A stretch of DNA of 64,000 nt from Pusillibacter faecalis (GTDB lineage Bacteria > Bacillota > Clostridia > Oscillospirales > Oscillospiraceae): assembly GCF_018408705.1 (NCBI RefSeq), contig NZ_AP023420.1, positions 2,046,001-2,110,000 of the forward strand, in the 5' to 3' direction. The stretch's first letter is position 1. Each line of letters opens with the position of its first letter. The notes beneath the pieces were generated by a model. That model ran no database searches, had not been told where the DNA came from, and saw nothing but the letters and a program-made list of their open reading frames with translations. A program made the position numbers and the translations under genes. Below, piece after piece: positions 19,001 to 28,788 of the stretch.

Positions 19001-20961
19001 CTCAGAGCACGGCGATTTCTCCGGATGGCGGTACGACCATTTTCGATATGACCTTCCAGCTCACGCCGGCCACCGCCGCCAGCGTCAGCGACGAGACGCT
19101 GTGGGACCTGCTGTTTTGGTCCGAGTCCTCTATCGAGTTTGAGCTTTATGCCAAGGACAAGAGCGGGAGTTGGAAGCAGGTCGGCGGTGCTGGCAAAACC
19201 GCAAAAATCCAGACCATGCCGGACACGCCTAAAATCGGCATCAGCATCGCCCAGCAGCTGGTGGGACCTGCGAACAACCCAGACTTTGAACAGTTGAATC
19301 TCATGAAGGAGAGCCGGGAATACGGCATTGTGATCAAGAAGCTGAACGACTCCGAGAAGCCGGAGGAGTGGAGCGAGCCTGTGAGCATCACGGTGGTGCC
19401 CATTGCCGGCACACAGGTGGCGCTGCGGGAGATGTCCCAGATGTCGCTTACCCCGGAGAGATACGAAGAGCAGCAGGCAGGGATTTACAGGGTGAAGGAG
19501 ATCGGCGTGCCCACCGAGTACACAGTGACACATACCTTCCGTGACACTGCCGCACCTACCTTTGCCAGTGGCACCCCCCTCTTTGACCCCGGCGATGAGG
19601 GCGTGAACATTGATGTGATTCTTAGCCGCGGCAATACGACCTATTACTATGTAGTCGCTCCGCTGGGAAAGATTCAGACGGTGTATGACGGAGCGGTGAT
19701 CAATACTGTAGACAAGTGGAAAACGCTGCCGGAGAGCGGGCTGAACGCAGACGGAACCCCGGTGACGGACAAGCTTGTCACCATGCCCAGCAGCAACGAC
19801 ATCATGAATCCCAGATATGCAGGGCTGGAGTATAAAACCGGGTATGGGACCTACAGAGCCGGCACAGCGCGCATTTCTCTGGACGGCCTGAGCGCCGATA
19901 CGGAGTACATCGCCTACTTCGTTCTGAAGGGCGAGGCCCAGGATTCCTACTCCGGCGTCTATGCCTTCCGCTTCAAGACGGAGGTGGTGACACGGCCAGT
20001 GTTGACCATCACCCTGATGAATCCCAGTGCCATGATTCAATCTGACCGGGAGGCAGACGTCAACTATATGCTGATGGTGGCCGGCAAAGAGGGCGAACCC
20101 TTTAACGAAAAGCTAGGCAACTATCTGGATCAGGATGCGGTCAAAGAATATTCGAACTATTGGAATCAGGACTGGGCGGATCTGACGCTTTTGGAGGCGA
20201 TGCGGCAATCGGTGAGAACCGGAAACAGAGATATTGGTTCCGTGTTTGACTACTTCGCTAACGGCGTGGCAAAGGACAAGGTTACCAATGCGGTTCTCTA
20301 CAGCAGCACCACAGGCACCACCATTGCTGCCAATGGAAGCGTCAGCTTGAACAAGGGCAATAACCTGACGTTTACCAACGACTTTACGAAGAATATGACT
20401 GTCGGCACCTCCTATTGGATTGTGGCGGTAGGCAAGAGTCCCTTGGGCTCCGGCTATGCGTTTCGTTCCAATTCCTACCTGTCTGCGGTAGACGGTCAGC
20501 ACCCCATGGTGACGTCACTGACTACGGAGACCCCGGGAGACCAAGTGTTTGAGAGTGAGCTAGAAGCATGGAGAAATCTCTATAAGGGAACGGTTTACAT
20601 CACATTTGATGAGGACCTGTACTTAAAGGAGAGCGTCAACAAGTGGTCGCCTGTCACAAACCAGTTTCCAGCTCCCGCCGGTTATGTGAGCAGCAAGACT
20701 CTGTTGGAAAGCAATAATGCAACTGTGGAGGCATCCACATCAGGAAGCACGCGGTGCAATTCTCTGACGCTTTCCTTCACAGGCATTGGCCCTGGCAATA
20801 GTATTCGGCTCACGTCCGATATTTCTGACAGCGCGGGAAATAGCGGCGCGGCAGATGGAACGCTAGTTTTGAATCTTGAGGTTGTGAAAGTAGGGAACTA
20901 TTGGACCGCTCAATTTGTGATTGCTCCCGGTTCGTCTGGCTGGGACGCCACCAGAAATTAA
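16015..20961 (+). CDS. Large secreted SLH-domain surface protein
   Basis: A 1648-residue cell-surface protein. A signal peptide with a long charged start and an AAALCFGLLPAASPTAEAA core covers residues 1-42. Three SLH repeats follow (about 45-210; ITRAEFVTMVNRAF, VTREQAAAMIGRNL, ITRGQVACFLVRAL), which normally bind pyruvylated secondary wall polymers. Residues ~220-430 are a Val/Thr/Gly repeat likely to form a beta-solenoid. The rest consists of Ig/fibronectin-like beta modules (several with xGTxYWA and TAYDLYYVAKD motifs). No enzyme motif is seen. The ATG overlaps the PilZ stop (ATGA), so it is translated from the flagellar-type operon, an unusual place for an S-layer-type protein. Confidence 0.88.
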   Translation: MTKQTSERKYGKGRVARRMTALALAAALCFGLLPAASPTAEAADWMEPYLEQVVEWGVMRGDASGNLNPDRQITRAEFVTMVNRAFGYTEVGANPFTDVPNNAWYAEDIRIASKAGYFNGTSATTASPNALVTREQAAAMIGRNLRLQGGTGAITSFTDNQQIGTWSRGLVQEAANMGIIQGYEDGTFRPKAKITRGQVACFLVRALGTLVQEPGEQTAGGVYGNLTINTPGVILRDTVVTGNLYLTGGVGLDDVVLENVTVMGKIVVSGAGTSQKGESSIVLRNVTAGGLEIDSLTGQFISLRSEGLTNIKETTVRTSAYLEDLTDDGLGLQYIRLDGESGVQLQLAGNIKEVINLTPDSSLAFAQGVANKVTVDERATGTTLNIDSSATIRELNLDTGTTVTGTGDIGVLTVNSDGSVVPMLPDTIIIRPGVTGNINGTEMDSTAAAESSEDPRLLAGYPAARNVAPKAADIVFSTNKSGTIYWALTALMDGSVDEETLVNPSAYSAKIIKNGTVKASASKTEMTTKLSGLTVDGSYYLSAILVDSRGRRSPVKVTAFTTPDDSTPNFSTGYPYASVTTDGDQQVIQAMVMPTKDCQLYYALLPKGSAAPTAADFKAAAVTGNLGYGVVDVKKNTQYLIPRVNTSYLAEETTYDLYLWLNDADNGKSSAVKKLTVTTLDKTPPVIQHLTVTDVAARSVTLTYSLDEPGTLYWAVVKRGTQFYAQGIDDPEELVAKIQVESGTGALKKGSSTASKAATDVRFTVSGLDSQTAYDLYYVAKDRAGNYNVYTAELTPPMQINTLDNEPPTVVQEFTHDGTDNPASPTPYPDTSIRLVFSESVQGIQDVGGQQVTSNFQELYNNVQKASAGSPEKAAAEDALADALRTHISLYYKPASGQPEKAAERTADTPPDADWVIDYRKATVAMDPSGSGEMIITFPYNADSGLSGLNLSSGATYYFELQGIADTSTAANRMEGVRGVTKLPEFTTIDAQLIFSQSTAISPDGGTTIFDMTFQLTPATAASVSDETLWDLLFWSESSIEFELYAKDKSGSWKQVGGAGKTAKIQTMPDTPKIGISIAQQLVGPANNPDFEQLNLMKESREYGIVIKKLNDSEKPEEWSEPVSITVVPIAGTQVALREMSQMSLTPERYEEQQAGIYRVKEIGVPTEYTVTHTFRDTAAPTFASGTPLFDPGDEGVNIDVILSRGNTTYYYVVAPLGKIQTVYDGAVINTVDKWKTLPESGLNADGTPVTDKLVTMPSSNDIMNPRYAGLEYKTGYGTYRAGTARISLDGLSADTEYIAYFVLKGEAQDSYSGVYAFRFKTEVVTRPVLTITLMNPSAMIQSDREADVNYMLMVAGKEGEPFNEKLGNYLDQDAVKEYSNYWNQDWADLTLLEAMRQSVRTGNRDIGSVFDYFANGVAKDKVTNAVLYSSTTGTTIAANGSVSLNKGNNLTFTNDFTKNMTVGTSYWIVAVGKSPLGSGYAFRSNSYLSAVDGQHPMVTSLTTETPGDQVFESELEAWRNLYKGTVYITFDEDLYLKESVNKWSPVTNQFPAPAGYVSSKTLLESNNATVEASTSGSTRCNSLTLSFTGIGPGNSIRLTSDISDSAGNSGAADGTLVLNLEVVKVGNYWTAQFVIAPGSSGWDATRN

Positions 20962-20983
20962 TTTTCATGTAGCACCAAACCGC

Positions 20984-21013
20984 GGGAGGGCGGGCGTTTC
21001 CGCCCGCCCTCCC
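20984..21013 (+). terminator. Strong GC stem-loop between the two SLH genes
   Basis: A perfect 13-bp stem (GGGAGGGCGGGCG / CGCCCGCCCTCCC) with loop TTTC. No T-run follows, and the next gene starts 25 bases later, so it may set different mRNA levels for the two surface proteins rather than end transcription. Confidence 0.5.
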
Positions 21014-21037
21014 AAACTCTGTATCAAAGGAGAAGCC

Positions 21038-24000
21038 ATGCTTATGAGAAAGAATTGCATACAACGTGCCCAGGCCTTTCTGCTGGCCCTGGTGCTGACA
21101 TGCTCTTTGGCAGTCCCGGCGGCCATGGCGGAGGGGGAGATCCGTCTTGACCACTCCACAGCGTCGCTGGAGGCTGGAAAAACGCTGACACTGACCGCCG
21201 ACGTGGCTGATACGCTGGCCAGCGCCGATGTTTCCTGGGAAAGCAGTCACGATACAATCGCGACCGTTCAGCCCGGCGCCGGCAACACCTGCACAGTCAC
21301 AGCGGTAGCTCCCGGCGCCGCCACCATCACTGCCAGTGTTAAAGATGATACCTCTGGAACCACCTATGAGGCCGCCTGTGCCGTGACGGTGACGGCACCC
21401 GCGGTTCCTGTGACAGGTGTGACCATTTCAACCGCCGCGACATTGAACACCGTGGAAAAAAACGGCACATTGCAGCTGGAAGCTGTGGTTTCCCCAACCG
21501 GTGCCACCAATCGGGATATCTCCTGGAGCAGCAGTGCTCCGGATGTGGCGTCAGTTGACGCGGATGGAACGGTCACTGGCGTCGGGCCCGGAAAGACCGT
21601 CATTACCGTAAAAACGGAGGATGGGGGCTTTACAGACACCCGCGAGGTGGAGTGCTCTGGTATCGCTCTTTCCAAAACCAGCGTGAAGCTGTTGGTGAAT
21701 GAGAGCGAGAGCCTCAGCTTCCCCTGTTACGGGGCGGCCAGCGGAAAAAATGTGGTTTGGAGCAGCAGCAATCCCTCGGTAGCTGACGCAGCGGCCGGAA
21801 GGATCACAGGCCATTATCCCGGCACCGCAACCGTCACCGCTACCGTCTACGGCACCGGCTATACGGCTTCCTGTACCGTGGTGGTGGAGGAGGATGTAGC
21901 CGATGCGATTAACTGCACGGTCCAGTCCGGGCAGCTCTGCGGCTTTGACAGCCTGCTCTCCACGCTGAACAGCCGCAGTCGGGAGAAGACCGGCGCGGGC
22001 TTGGACTATCTGATCAGCCTGTCAGTGCCCACCAGCCAGGGCATCCTCTATTATGGCTATGTCTCCCCGGACGCCCATGGACACGGCGTCGGCGGCACGG
22101 AGAAATATTATTACCAGGCGGGCACCAGCCAGATGAGCCTGTCAGAGGTCTCCTTTGTGCCCCGCACGGATTTCAGCGGCACCGCCGTGATCTCCTACAC
22201 GGGATACGCAACCAATGGAAAATCATTTAACGGGACCATCCGCGTCGATGTGGAGGATGTGGGTGACGTTTCCTACAGCACTGCCTCAAACCGTCCGCTG
22301 GAATTTACGGCAGAGGAGTTCACGGCGATCTGTCAGGCACGGACCGGCCGCTCCGTGAAGTACATCATGTTTGAGCAGCCCTCTGCCAGCCGGGGCACAC
22401 TTTACTACCAGTATAGCTCCACGGGGCAGTTTTCCCAGCGAGTAGATAGCAATACCAAGTATTACACCACCAGCACTCCCAGTGTGAACTCCATCACCTT
22501 TGTCCCGGCGGAGAGCTATACGGGAACGGTGACGGTGCCTTACACCTGTGTGGATAGCGCCGGCGGCAGCTACAACGGAAAGGTGACGATCACCGTCTAC
22601 AGTGCCAGCGGTACAGGGCGCGGAGATGTGGAGTACACAACCGGCGTTGAGGAAAAGGTGCGGATGAATGCCTCGGATTTCAACGATGTGTGCCGGGAAG
22701 TCCAGGGCACAAGCCTGAACTATGTCTATTTTGATCTGCCAAGCTCTCGGGAGGGAACTCTCTACTACGACTACACCAGCAGGAACCATTACGGGAGCAA
22801 GGTTTCCGACACGACCCGCTACTACCGGAATTCCAGCCCTAGAATCTCCGATATCACCTTTGTCCCGGCGGATGGCTTCAGCGGGACGGTGACGATTCCT
22901 TACACTGGCTATGATACCGCAGGGGATTCCTTTACTGGGAATCTGGTCATCCGGGTGGCGGATGAGGATGGTACGGTGTATTACTCCACAGGAGCCGGAA
23001 AGCCTGTGCAGTTTGAGGCTGCGGACTTTAATGAGGCCTGCCTGCGCAGCAACGGCGCCAGCCTGAGCCGCGTCAGCTTCGAGCTGCCCGCCTCCAGTAA
23101 GGGGACGCTGTACTACAACTATACCAGCAGCTCCGGCGGCTCCAGGGTGTCCGCGTCTACCAGCTATTACCGCTCTGGCGCGCCGCAGCTGTCCAATGTG
23201 ACCTTCGTTCCCAAAGGCGGTTATACTGGAACGGTTTCGATTCCCTTTAGCGGCTATGATGTTGATGGCAGCCGATTTAGAGGCTCCGTCCGCATTTCCG
23301 TGGGAACCTCTGACGATGACATCGTGAAATATAGTACCGTCAGCGGAGGGAGGGTGTATTTTAACGCCGCTGATTTCAACGCTGCCTGTCGTGAGATCAC
23401 AGGGGACAGCCTCCGTTATGTCCGGTTTACGCCGCCTGCCTCCCGATACGGCAAGCTGTACGATCAGTATGGCGGCAGCGAGGCCGCCGTGACCAGCTCC
23501 ACCAGCTATTACCGCTCCGGCAGCAGCCGGCGGCTGGATGACGTATCCTTTTTGGCTGCGTCCAGCTATACCGGCATAGTCTCCATCGACTATACCGGCA
23601 GAAGCAGCGAAGGTGAGACGTTTTCCGGCGTTGTAGAGATTCAGGTCGACTCCGCGGGAGGGAGCACCACAATTGACATCCATCTTCCGTTTCGGGATAT
23701 CAGTTCCAGTGCTTATTATTTTGACGCCGTCAAATGGGCTGTGAGTGCGGGGATTACCAGTGGGACCACCGCCACGACGTTCAGCCCGGATGCCGCATGT
23801 ACCCGGGCGCAGATGGTGACATTCCTGTGGCGGGCAGCCGGAAGCCCGGCGCCTAAGAGCGGCGCCAATCCATTCCGGGATGTAAGCTCCGCCGCATATT
23901 ACTACAATGCTGTGTTGTGGGCTGTGGAGCAGGGGATTACCAGTGGAACGAGCGCCACGACGTTCAGTCCGGATGCCATCGTAACACGCGGACAGACGGT

Positions 24001-24211
24001 GATGTTCCTGTATCGAAATGCCGGCTCTCCGGCATCTGGCACAGGAAGTGCATTTACCGATGTAAAAATCGGAGACTATTATTCGCCAGCGGTTCGCTGG
24101 GCTGTGGAGCAGGGGATTACCAGTGGCACAAGTGCCACCACATTCTCTCCATCGGCTCCCTGCACCCGGGCGCAGATTGTGACCTTTTTGTACCGGACCT
24201 TTGCGAGGTGA
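21038..24211 (+). CDS. Secreted protein with Ig-like domains, five ~110-residue repeats and C-terminal SLH domains
   Basis: A 1057-residue surface protein. Signal peptide at residues 1-30 (AFLLALVLTCSLAVPAAMA). About 35-290 holds three bacterial Ig-like (Big_2) domains (ATVQPGAGNTCTVTAVAPGAATITA; VASVDADGTVTGVGPGKTVITV). Then come five tandem repeats of ~110 residues, each with a DFN..CR motif, GTLYYxY, a TxYYRS segment and TFVPxxxYTGTVTIPYTGYD. The last ~180 residues are three SLH domains (FRDISSSAYYFDAVKWAVSAGITSG and two similar). The frame runs up to 20921, but AAAGGAG precedes the ATG at 21038 and the signal peptide starts there. It probably forms a wall-anchored adhesin or S-layer component; the repeat function is unknown. 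Confidence 0.9.
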   Translation: MLMRKNCIQRAQAFLLALVLTCSLAVPAAMAEGEIRLDHSTASLEAGKTLTLTADVADTLASADVSWESSHDTIATVQPGAGNTCTVTAVAPGAATITASVKDDTSGTTYEAACAVTVTAPAVPVTGVTISTAATLNTVEKNGTLQLEAVVSPTGATNRDISWSSSAPDVASVDADGTVTGVGPGKTVITVKTEDGGFTDTREVECSGIALSKTSVKLLVNESESLSFPCYGAASGKNVVWSSSNPSVADAAAGRITGHYPGTATVTATVYGTGYTASCTVVVEEDVADAINCTVQSGQLCGFDSLLSTLNSRSREKTGAGLDYLISLSVPTSQGILYYGYVSPDAHGHGVGGTEKYYYQAGTSQMSLSEVSFVPRTDFSGTAVISYTGYATNGKSFNGTIRVDVEDVGDVSYSTASNRPLEFTAEEFTAICQARTGRSVKYIMFEQPSASRGTLYYQYSSTGQFSQRVDSNTKYYTTSTPSVNSITFVPAESYTGTVTVPYTCVDSAGGSYNGKVTITVYSASGTGRGDVEYTTGVEEKVRMNASDFNDVCREVQGTSLNYVYFDLPSSREGTLYYDYTSRNHYGSKVSDTTRYYRNSSPRISDITFVPADGFSGTVTIPYTGYDTAGDSFTGNLVIRVADEDGTVYYSTGAGKPVQFEAADFNEACLRSNGASLSRVSFELPASSKGTLYYNYTSSSGGSRVSASTSYYRSGAPQLSNVTFVPKGGYTGTVSIPFSGYDVDGSRFRGSVRISVGTSDDDIVKYSTVSGGRVYFNAADFNAACREITGDSLRYVRFTPPASRYGKLYDQYGGSEAAVTSSTSYYRSGSSRRLDDVSFLAASSYTGIVSIDYTGRSSEGETFSGVVEIQVDSAGGSTTIDIHLPFRDISSSAYYFDAVKWAVSAGITSGTTATTFSPDAACTRAQMVTFLWRAAGSPAPKSGANPFRDVSSAAYYYNAVLWAVEQGITSGTSATTFSPDAIVTRGQTVMFLYRNAGSPASGTGSAFTDVKIGDYYSPAVRWAVEQGITSGTSATTFSPSAPCTRAQIVTFLYRTFAR

Positions 24212-24653
24212 CAAAGGAACAGACAGACTCTCTTTCTGTGAGGCAATAGAGACAGGGCGGATAGCAGGGAAGCATGGACCAGGATGCCCTCAGCTCTGGA
24301 ATTGTCAGCAGAGCGATGTCCGACGTGGATGGCGTTGAGCCGGCAGGCTTTTCAGCTCAAGTATTCAAGCAGGAGAATTTGCATTTTACGCCGTATGCGG
24401 CATTTCACTCCGCTGATGCACATGGGGAATGTCATAGATGCGCTGCAATGAATATACCAATTATTTCAGAGGCAGGTATGATTGCGCGAATTTAATTGTG
24501 AAGCCGGGATAAGACCTGAATAGACCTCTCGTCAGATTGCACTTGAGAATCAGCTCCCGGGGGACAGGTACGATCGGCGGCGGTATGGAGTCAACGGCAT
24601 TCGACACATATTGGCCATGGCGTCAGAATTCAAATGGGTTTCTGCATTCAAGG

Positions 24654-24686
24654 AAAAACCGGCTTGTTTAACAAGCCGGTTTTTTA
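24654..24686 (+). terminator. Rho-independent terminator
   Basis: AAAAACCGGCTTGTT pairs with AACAAGCCGGTTTTT and is followed by further T. It is about 440 bases past the SLH gene stop and would insulate the fatty acid operon promoter. Confidence 0.85.
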
Positions 24687-24965
24687 TTTATGAAGGGATT
24701 GTATTCTGCATGAAAAAATTTTTATGCCCGCCGCACAAGAGAGCTGTGAAGAGAACTGCCAAAGCACCTGAAACCTATGCAACCAGCATCTTGAGAGGGG
24801 ATTTCGATATGCATCTGGGGCGCTGCCTTCAATGCCGCGGCAAGTTTTATTTCCTATGAGGTATTGGGCGCTTTGTGATTTCACTGGAACCTGCCGAGGG
24901 ACTGCTGCATTGGTGGGGATTAACGGCTGACGAATCCGCATATGGATCGTCCGACAAAATTTTCC

Positions 24966-24994
24966 TTGACAGTTCCATGGCTTCATATTAGAAT
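24966..24994 (+). promoter_or_regulatory. Sigma-A promoter of the fatty acid synthesis operon
   Basis: TTGACA, 17 bases, TAGAAT: a perfect -35 and a 5-of-6 -10. The expected start point is near 25001, inside the AT-rich palindrome. Confidence 0.82.
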
Positions 24995-25002
24995 ATCAAT
25001 TA

Positions 25003-25024
25003 AATTATTTTTATTAAAATAATT
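25003..25024. promoter_or_regulatory. Palindromic operator candidate at the fatty acid operon start
   Basis: Perfect inverted repeat AATTATTTT-tatt-AAAATAATT located at the predicted transcription start, flanked by TCAATT (24996-25001) and AATTGA copies (25021-25026, 25031-25036). The position suits a repressor; the MarR/FabT-like gene at the end of the same operon is the obvious candidate ligand. Confidence 0.55.
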
Positions 25025-25052
25025 GAACTAATTGAAAGCGGAGGAACCTATC

Positions 25053-25283
25053 ATGTTGTCTGAAAAAGTGCGCGATGTCATTGTAGAGACCCTGGGCTGC
25101 GAGGCGGAGGCGGTCACACCGGAGGCCTCTTTGGAGGAGGACCTGGGCGCGGATTCCTTGGCCTTTGTGGAGCTGGTGATCGCCCTGGAGGATGCCACCG
25201 GCATCCATATCGAGGAAGAAGAGGCCAGCAAGCTCAAGACGGTGGCCGACGTGCTGGCCTATCTAGAGTCCAAACAACAGTAA
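25053..25283 (+). CDS. acpP: Acyl carrier protein
   Basis: A 76-residue acidic carrier of growing fatty acyl chains; the phosphopantetheine is attached to the Ser of GADSLAF. Full match to the family: EKVRDVIVETLGCEAEAVTPEASLEEDLGADSLAFVELVIALEDATGIHI. GGAGG precedes the ATG at 25053, so I use this start and not the upstream one at 25032. It is the first gene of the operon and is separated from accB by a hairpin. Confidence 0.96.
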   Translation: MLSEKVRDVIVETLGCEAEAVTPEASLEEDLGADSLAFVELVIALEDATGIHIEEEEASKLKTVADVLAYLESKQQ

Positions 25284-25290
25284 GTCCGGT

Positions 25291-25319
25291 CTCTGTCAGA
25301 GGTTCCCTCTGGCAGAGAA
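25291..25319 (+). promoter_or_regulatory. Hairpin between acpP and accB
   Basis: TCTCTGTCAGAGG pairs with CCTCTGGCAGAGA (one G-U pair) with a 3-base loop. No T-run follows. It could be an RNA processing or stability element that lets acpP message exceed that of the rest of the operon. Confidence 0.45.
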
Positions 25320-25338
25320 CATTTCGAAAGGAATCCTC

Positions 25339-25745
25339 ATGAAGCATCAAGAGATTATGGAACTGATTGATCACTTTGCGGGAAGTGGCCTGCAGAGCAT
25401 GAAGCTGGCCCAGGAGGGGGTTTCCCTGGAGCTCCACCGGGGTGCCGCTGCCGCGAAACCGGAGGTGCGGAGCGCGGAGATAATGCCGGTTCCCGAAGAG
25501 GCCCCGGAGGCGGTCGACGCCATCACAGCGCCGCTGGCCGGAATTTTCTACGCGGCCCCCGCACCGGACCAGCCGCCCTTTGTGACGGCGGGAGCGCGTG
25601 TGAAAAAGGGACAGACCGTGTGTCTGCTGGAGGCCATGAAGATGATGAGCGAGATTCCGGCTCCCTGCGACTGCGTCATTGACGAGGTCCTGAAAACCAA
25701 CGGCGAGCTGGCGGCTTTCGGAGAGCCGCTCTTTCAATACCGGCC

Positions 25746-25752
<7 letters not shown>
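25339..25752 (+). CDS. accB: Acetyl-CoA carboxylase biotin carboxyl carrier protein
   Basis: Carries biotin between biotin carboxylase and carboxyltransferase in the first step of fatty acid synthesis. The 137-residue product has the usual N-terminal helix (MELIDHFAGSGLQSMKLAQEGVSLEL), a linker, and the biotinyl domain (about 60-137) with the EAMKMM motif in which the Lys is biotinylated. The last 7 bases overlap accC. Confidence 0.96.
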
Positions 25753-27124
<1,372 letters not shown>

Positions 27125-27128
<4 letters not shown>

Positions 27129-27979
27129 ACACGATTTTTGCCCAGCGCCGTGCACGGTTGCTGGAGATGAAGACACTGCGGGAACGCTATGTCCCGGCAG
27201 ATCAAACGGTTTGCTGCCCGTCCTGCGGCGAAGAGAGCCATCGCAGGGACGTGGCCCGGAATTTGGATGTCTGCCCCCGGTGTGGACATCACTTCCCCAT
27301 CGGCGCGTATTACCGGCTCAGCACGGTGTTGGACTCCGGCACGTTCCGGGAACTGAATGCCAAGTACCCGGCGGGAGACCCTTTGACGTTTCCCAGCTAT
27401 CGGGAGAAATTGGAAAAAGCCCAGCGAAAAACCGGGCTTGGAGAGGCGGCGGTGACAGCCGTGGGCGCTATCGGCGGCGTGCGCTGTGTGGTGGGCGTGA
27501 TGGATAGCCGCTTTTTGATGGGGAGCATGAGCGCGGCGGTGGGAGAAAAGCTGACGCGGGCGGTGGAATACGCCGCCAAAGCAAAGCTGCCGCTGATCTT
27601 TTTTTGCGCCAGCGGCGGCGCCCGGATGCAGGAGGGGATTCTGTCCCTCATGCAGATGGCCAAGACCAGCGCCGCGCTGGAACGGTTTGCCCGGACGGGG
27701 CGGGTGTATCTCTCCGTCCTGACGGACCCCACCACCGGCGGGGTCACTGCGAGCTTTGCGTCTTTGGGAGACATCATCCTGGCAGAGCCCGGCGCGCTCA
27801 TCGGATTCGCGGGCCCCAGGGTCATTCAGCAGACTATCGGCCAGACGCTGCCGGAGGGCTTTCAGAGAGCGGAATTTCAGATGGAGCACGGCTTTGTGGA
27901 CGCGGTGGTGCCCCGCGCACAGATGCGGGACACTCTCTCCCGGCTGCTGCGCATTCATACACAAGGAGGCCGCACATGA
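27125..27979 (+). CDS. accD: Acetyl-CoA carboxylase, carboxyltransferase beta subunit
   Basis: Together with AccA transfers the carboxyl group from biotin to acetyl-CoA. The 284-residue product has an N-terminal zinc ribbon (CPSCGEESHRRDVARNLDVCPRCG) and the crotonase-like carboxyltransferase core (FFCASGGARMQEGILSLMQMAKTSAAL; TDPTTGGVTASFASLGDIILAEPGALIGFAGPRVI). The ATG at 27125 overlaps the accC stop; the longer frame from 26957 lies within accC and is rejected. Confidence 0.96.
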
Positions 27980-28788
27980 ACGAATCTCTGCTCCCGGCGC
28001 AGCGCCTGGCAATTGCGCGGAACCCGCAGCGCCCCGGCATTACGGACTATATCGACATGCTCTTTACCGACTTTGTGGAGCTGCGGGGAGACCGCCTCTG
28101 CGGAGAGGACCCGGCGATTCTGGGGGGCGTTGCCCTGTTTCACGGCGCGCCCGTTACGGTGATCGGCACCCGAAAGGGGAAGACACTGGAGGAAAACGTC
28201 CGCTTCCACTTCGGCATGCCCAGCCCCGAGGGGTATCGCAAGGCCCTGCGGCTGATGCGCCAGGCGGAGAAATTTCGCCGCCCCGTCCTCACGTTCATCG
28301 ATACCTCCGGCGCCTATCCCGGCATGGAGGCGGAGGAACGGGGACAGGGAGAGGCCATTGCCAGAAATCTCTTTGAGATGAGCCGTCTTACGGTGCCGGT
28401 GATTGCCGTGGTGACCGGAGAGGGCAACAGTGGCGGCGCCCTGGCCCTGGCGGTTGCCAACCGGGTGCTGATGCTGGAAAATGCAGTTTACGCTGTACTC
28501 TCGCCGGAAGGTTTTGCGACGATCCTCTGGAAAGATGCCGCCCGGTGCGAGGAGGCGTGTGAAATTATGAAAATGACTGCCCAGGACCTGATGGGACTGG
28601 GTGTGATTGACGAGATTGTGCTGGAGCCGGAGGGCGGTGCCCATCTGGCGCCAGCCATCGCCATCCGGCAGGTGGACCAGGCGCTGCACCGCCAGCTGGC
28701 GGAGCTTTCCAAAAAGAGCGGGACCGCCCTGGCCGCGGAACGGTATGAGAAATTCAGAAAGATCGGCGCGGGGAAGGAGAACACATGA
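27976..28788 (+). CDS. accA: Acetyl-CoA carboxylase, carboxyltransferase alpha subunit
   Basis: Partner of AccD in the carboxyltransferase. The 270-residue product shows ELRGDRLCGEDPAILGGVALF, NFG-equivalent FHFGMPSPEGYRKALRLMRQAEKF, TFIDTSGAYPGMEAEERGQGEAIA and the oxyanion region GEGNSGGALALAVANRV. It is shorter than the ~320 residues of E. coli AccA because the N-terminal helical extension is reduced, as common in Clostridia. AAGGAGG precedes the ATG at 27976, which overlaps the accD stop. Confidence 0.96.
   Translation: MNESLLPAQRLAIARNPQRPGITDYIDMLFTDFVELRGDRLCGEDPAILGGVALFHGAPVTVIGTRKGKTLEENVRFHFGMPSPEGYRKALRLMRQAEKFRRPVLTFIDTSGAYPGMEAEERGQGEAIARNLFEMSRLTVPVIAVVTGEGNSGGALALAVANRVLMLENAVYAVLSPEGFATILWKDAARCEEACEIMKMTAQDLMGLGVIDEIVLEPEGGAHLAPAIAIRQVDQALHRQLAELSKKSGTALAAERYEKFRKIGAGKENT

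Larger units (their letters stand above)
24212..25052. other. 840-bp gap between SLH gene and fatty acid operon
   Basis: No convincing gene. A frame at 24274-24495 and a 49-codon frame at 24710-24859 lack good ribosome binding sites and recognisable products. The gap contains the terminator at 24654-24686 and, at its right end, the promoter and palindrome of the fatty acid operon. Confidence 0.6.

Noticed and set aside
22286..24214. 642-codon frame antisense to the SLH protein
   Set aside because: Shadow of a repetitive GC-rich coding region; the product is low in recognisable motifs.
24274..24859. Two short frames between the SLH gene and the fatty acid operon
   Set aside because: Interrupted by a strong terminator, poor start signals, no recognisable product.
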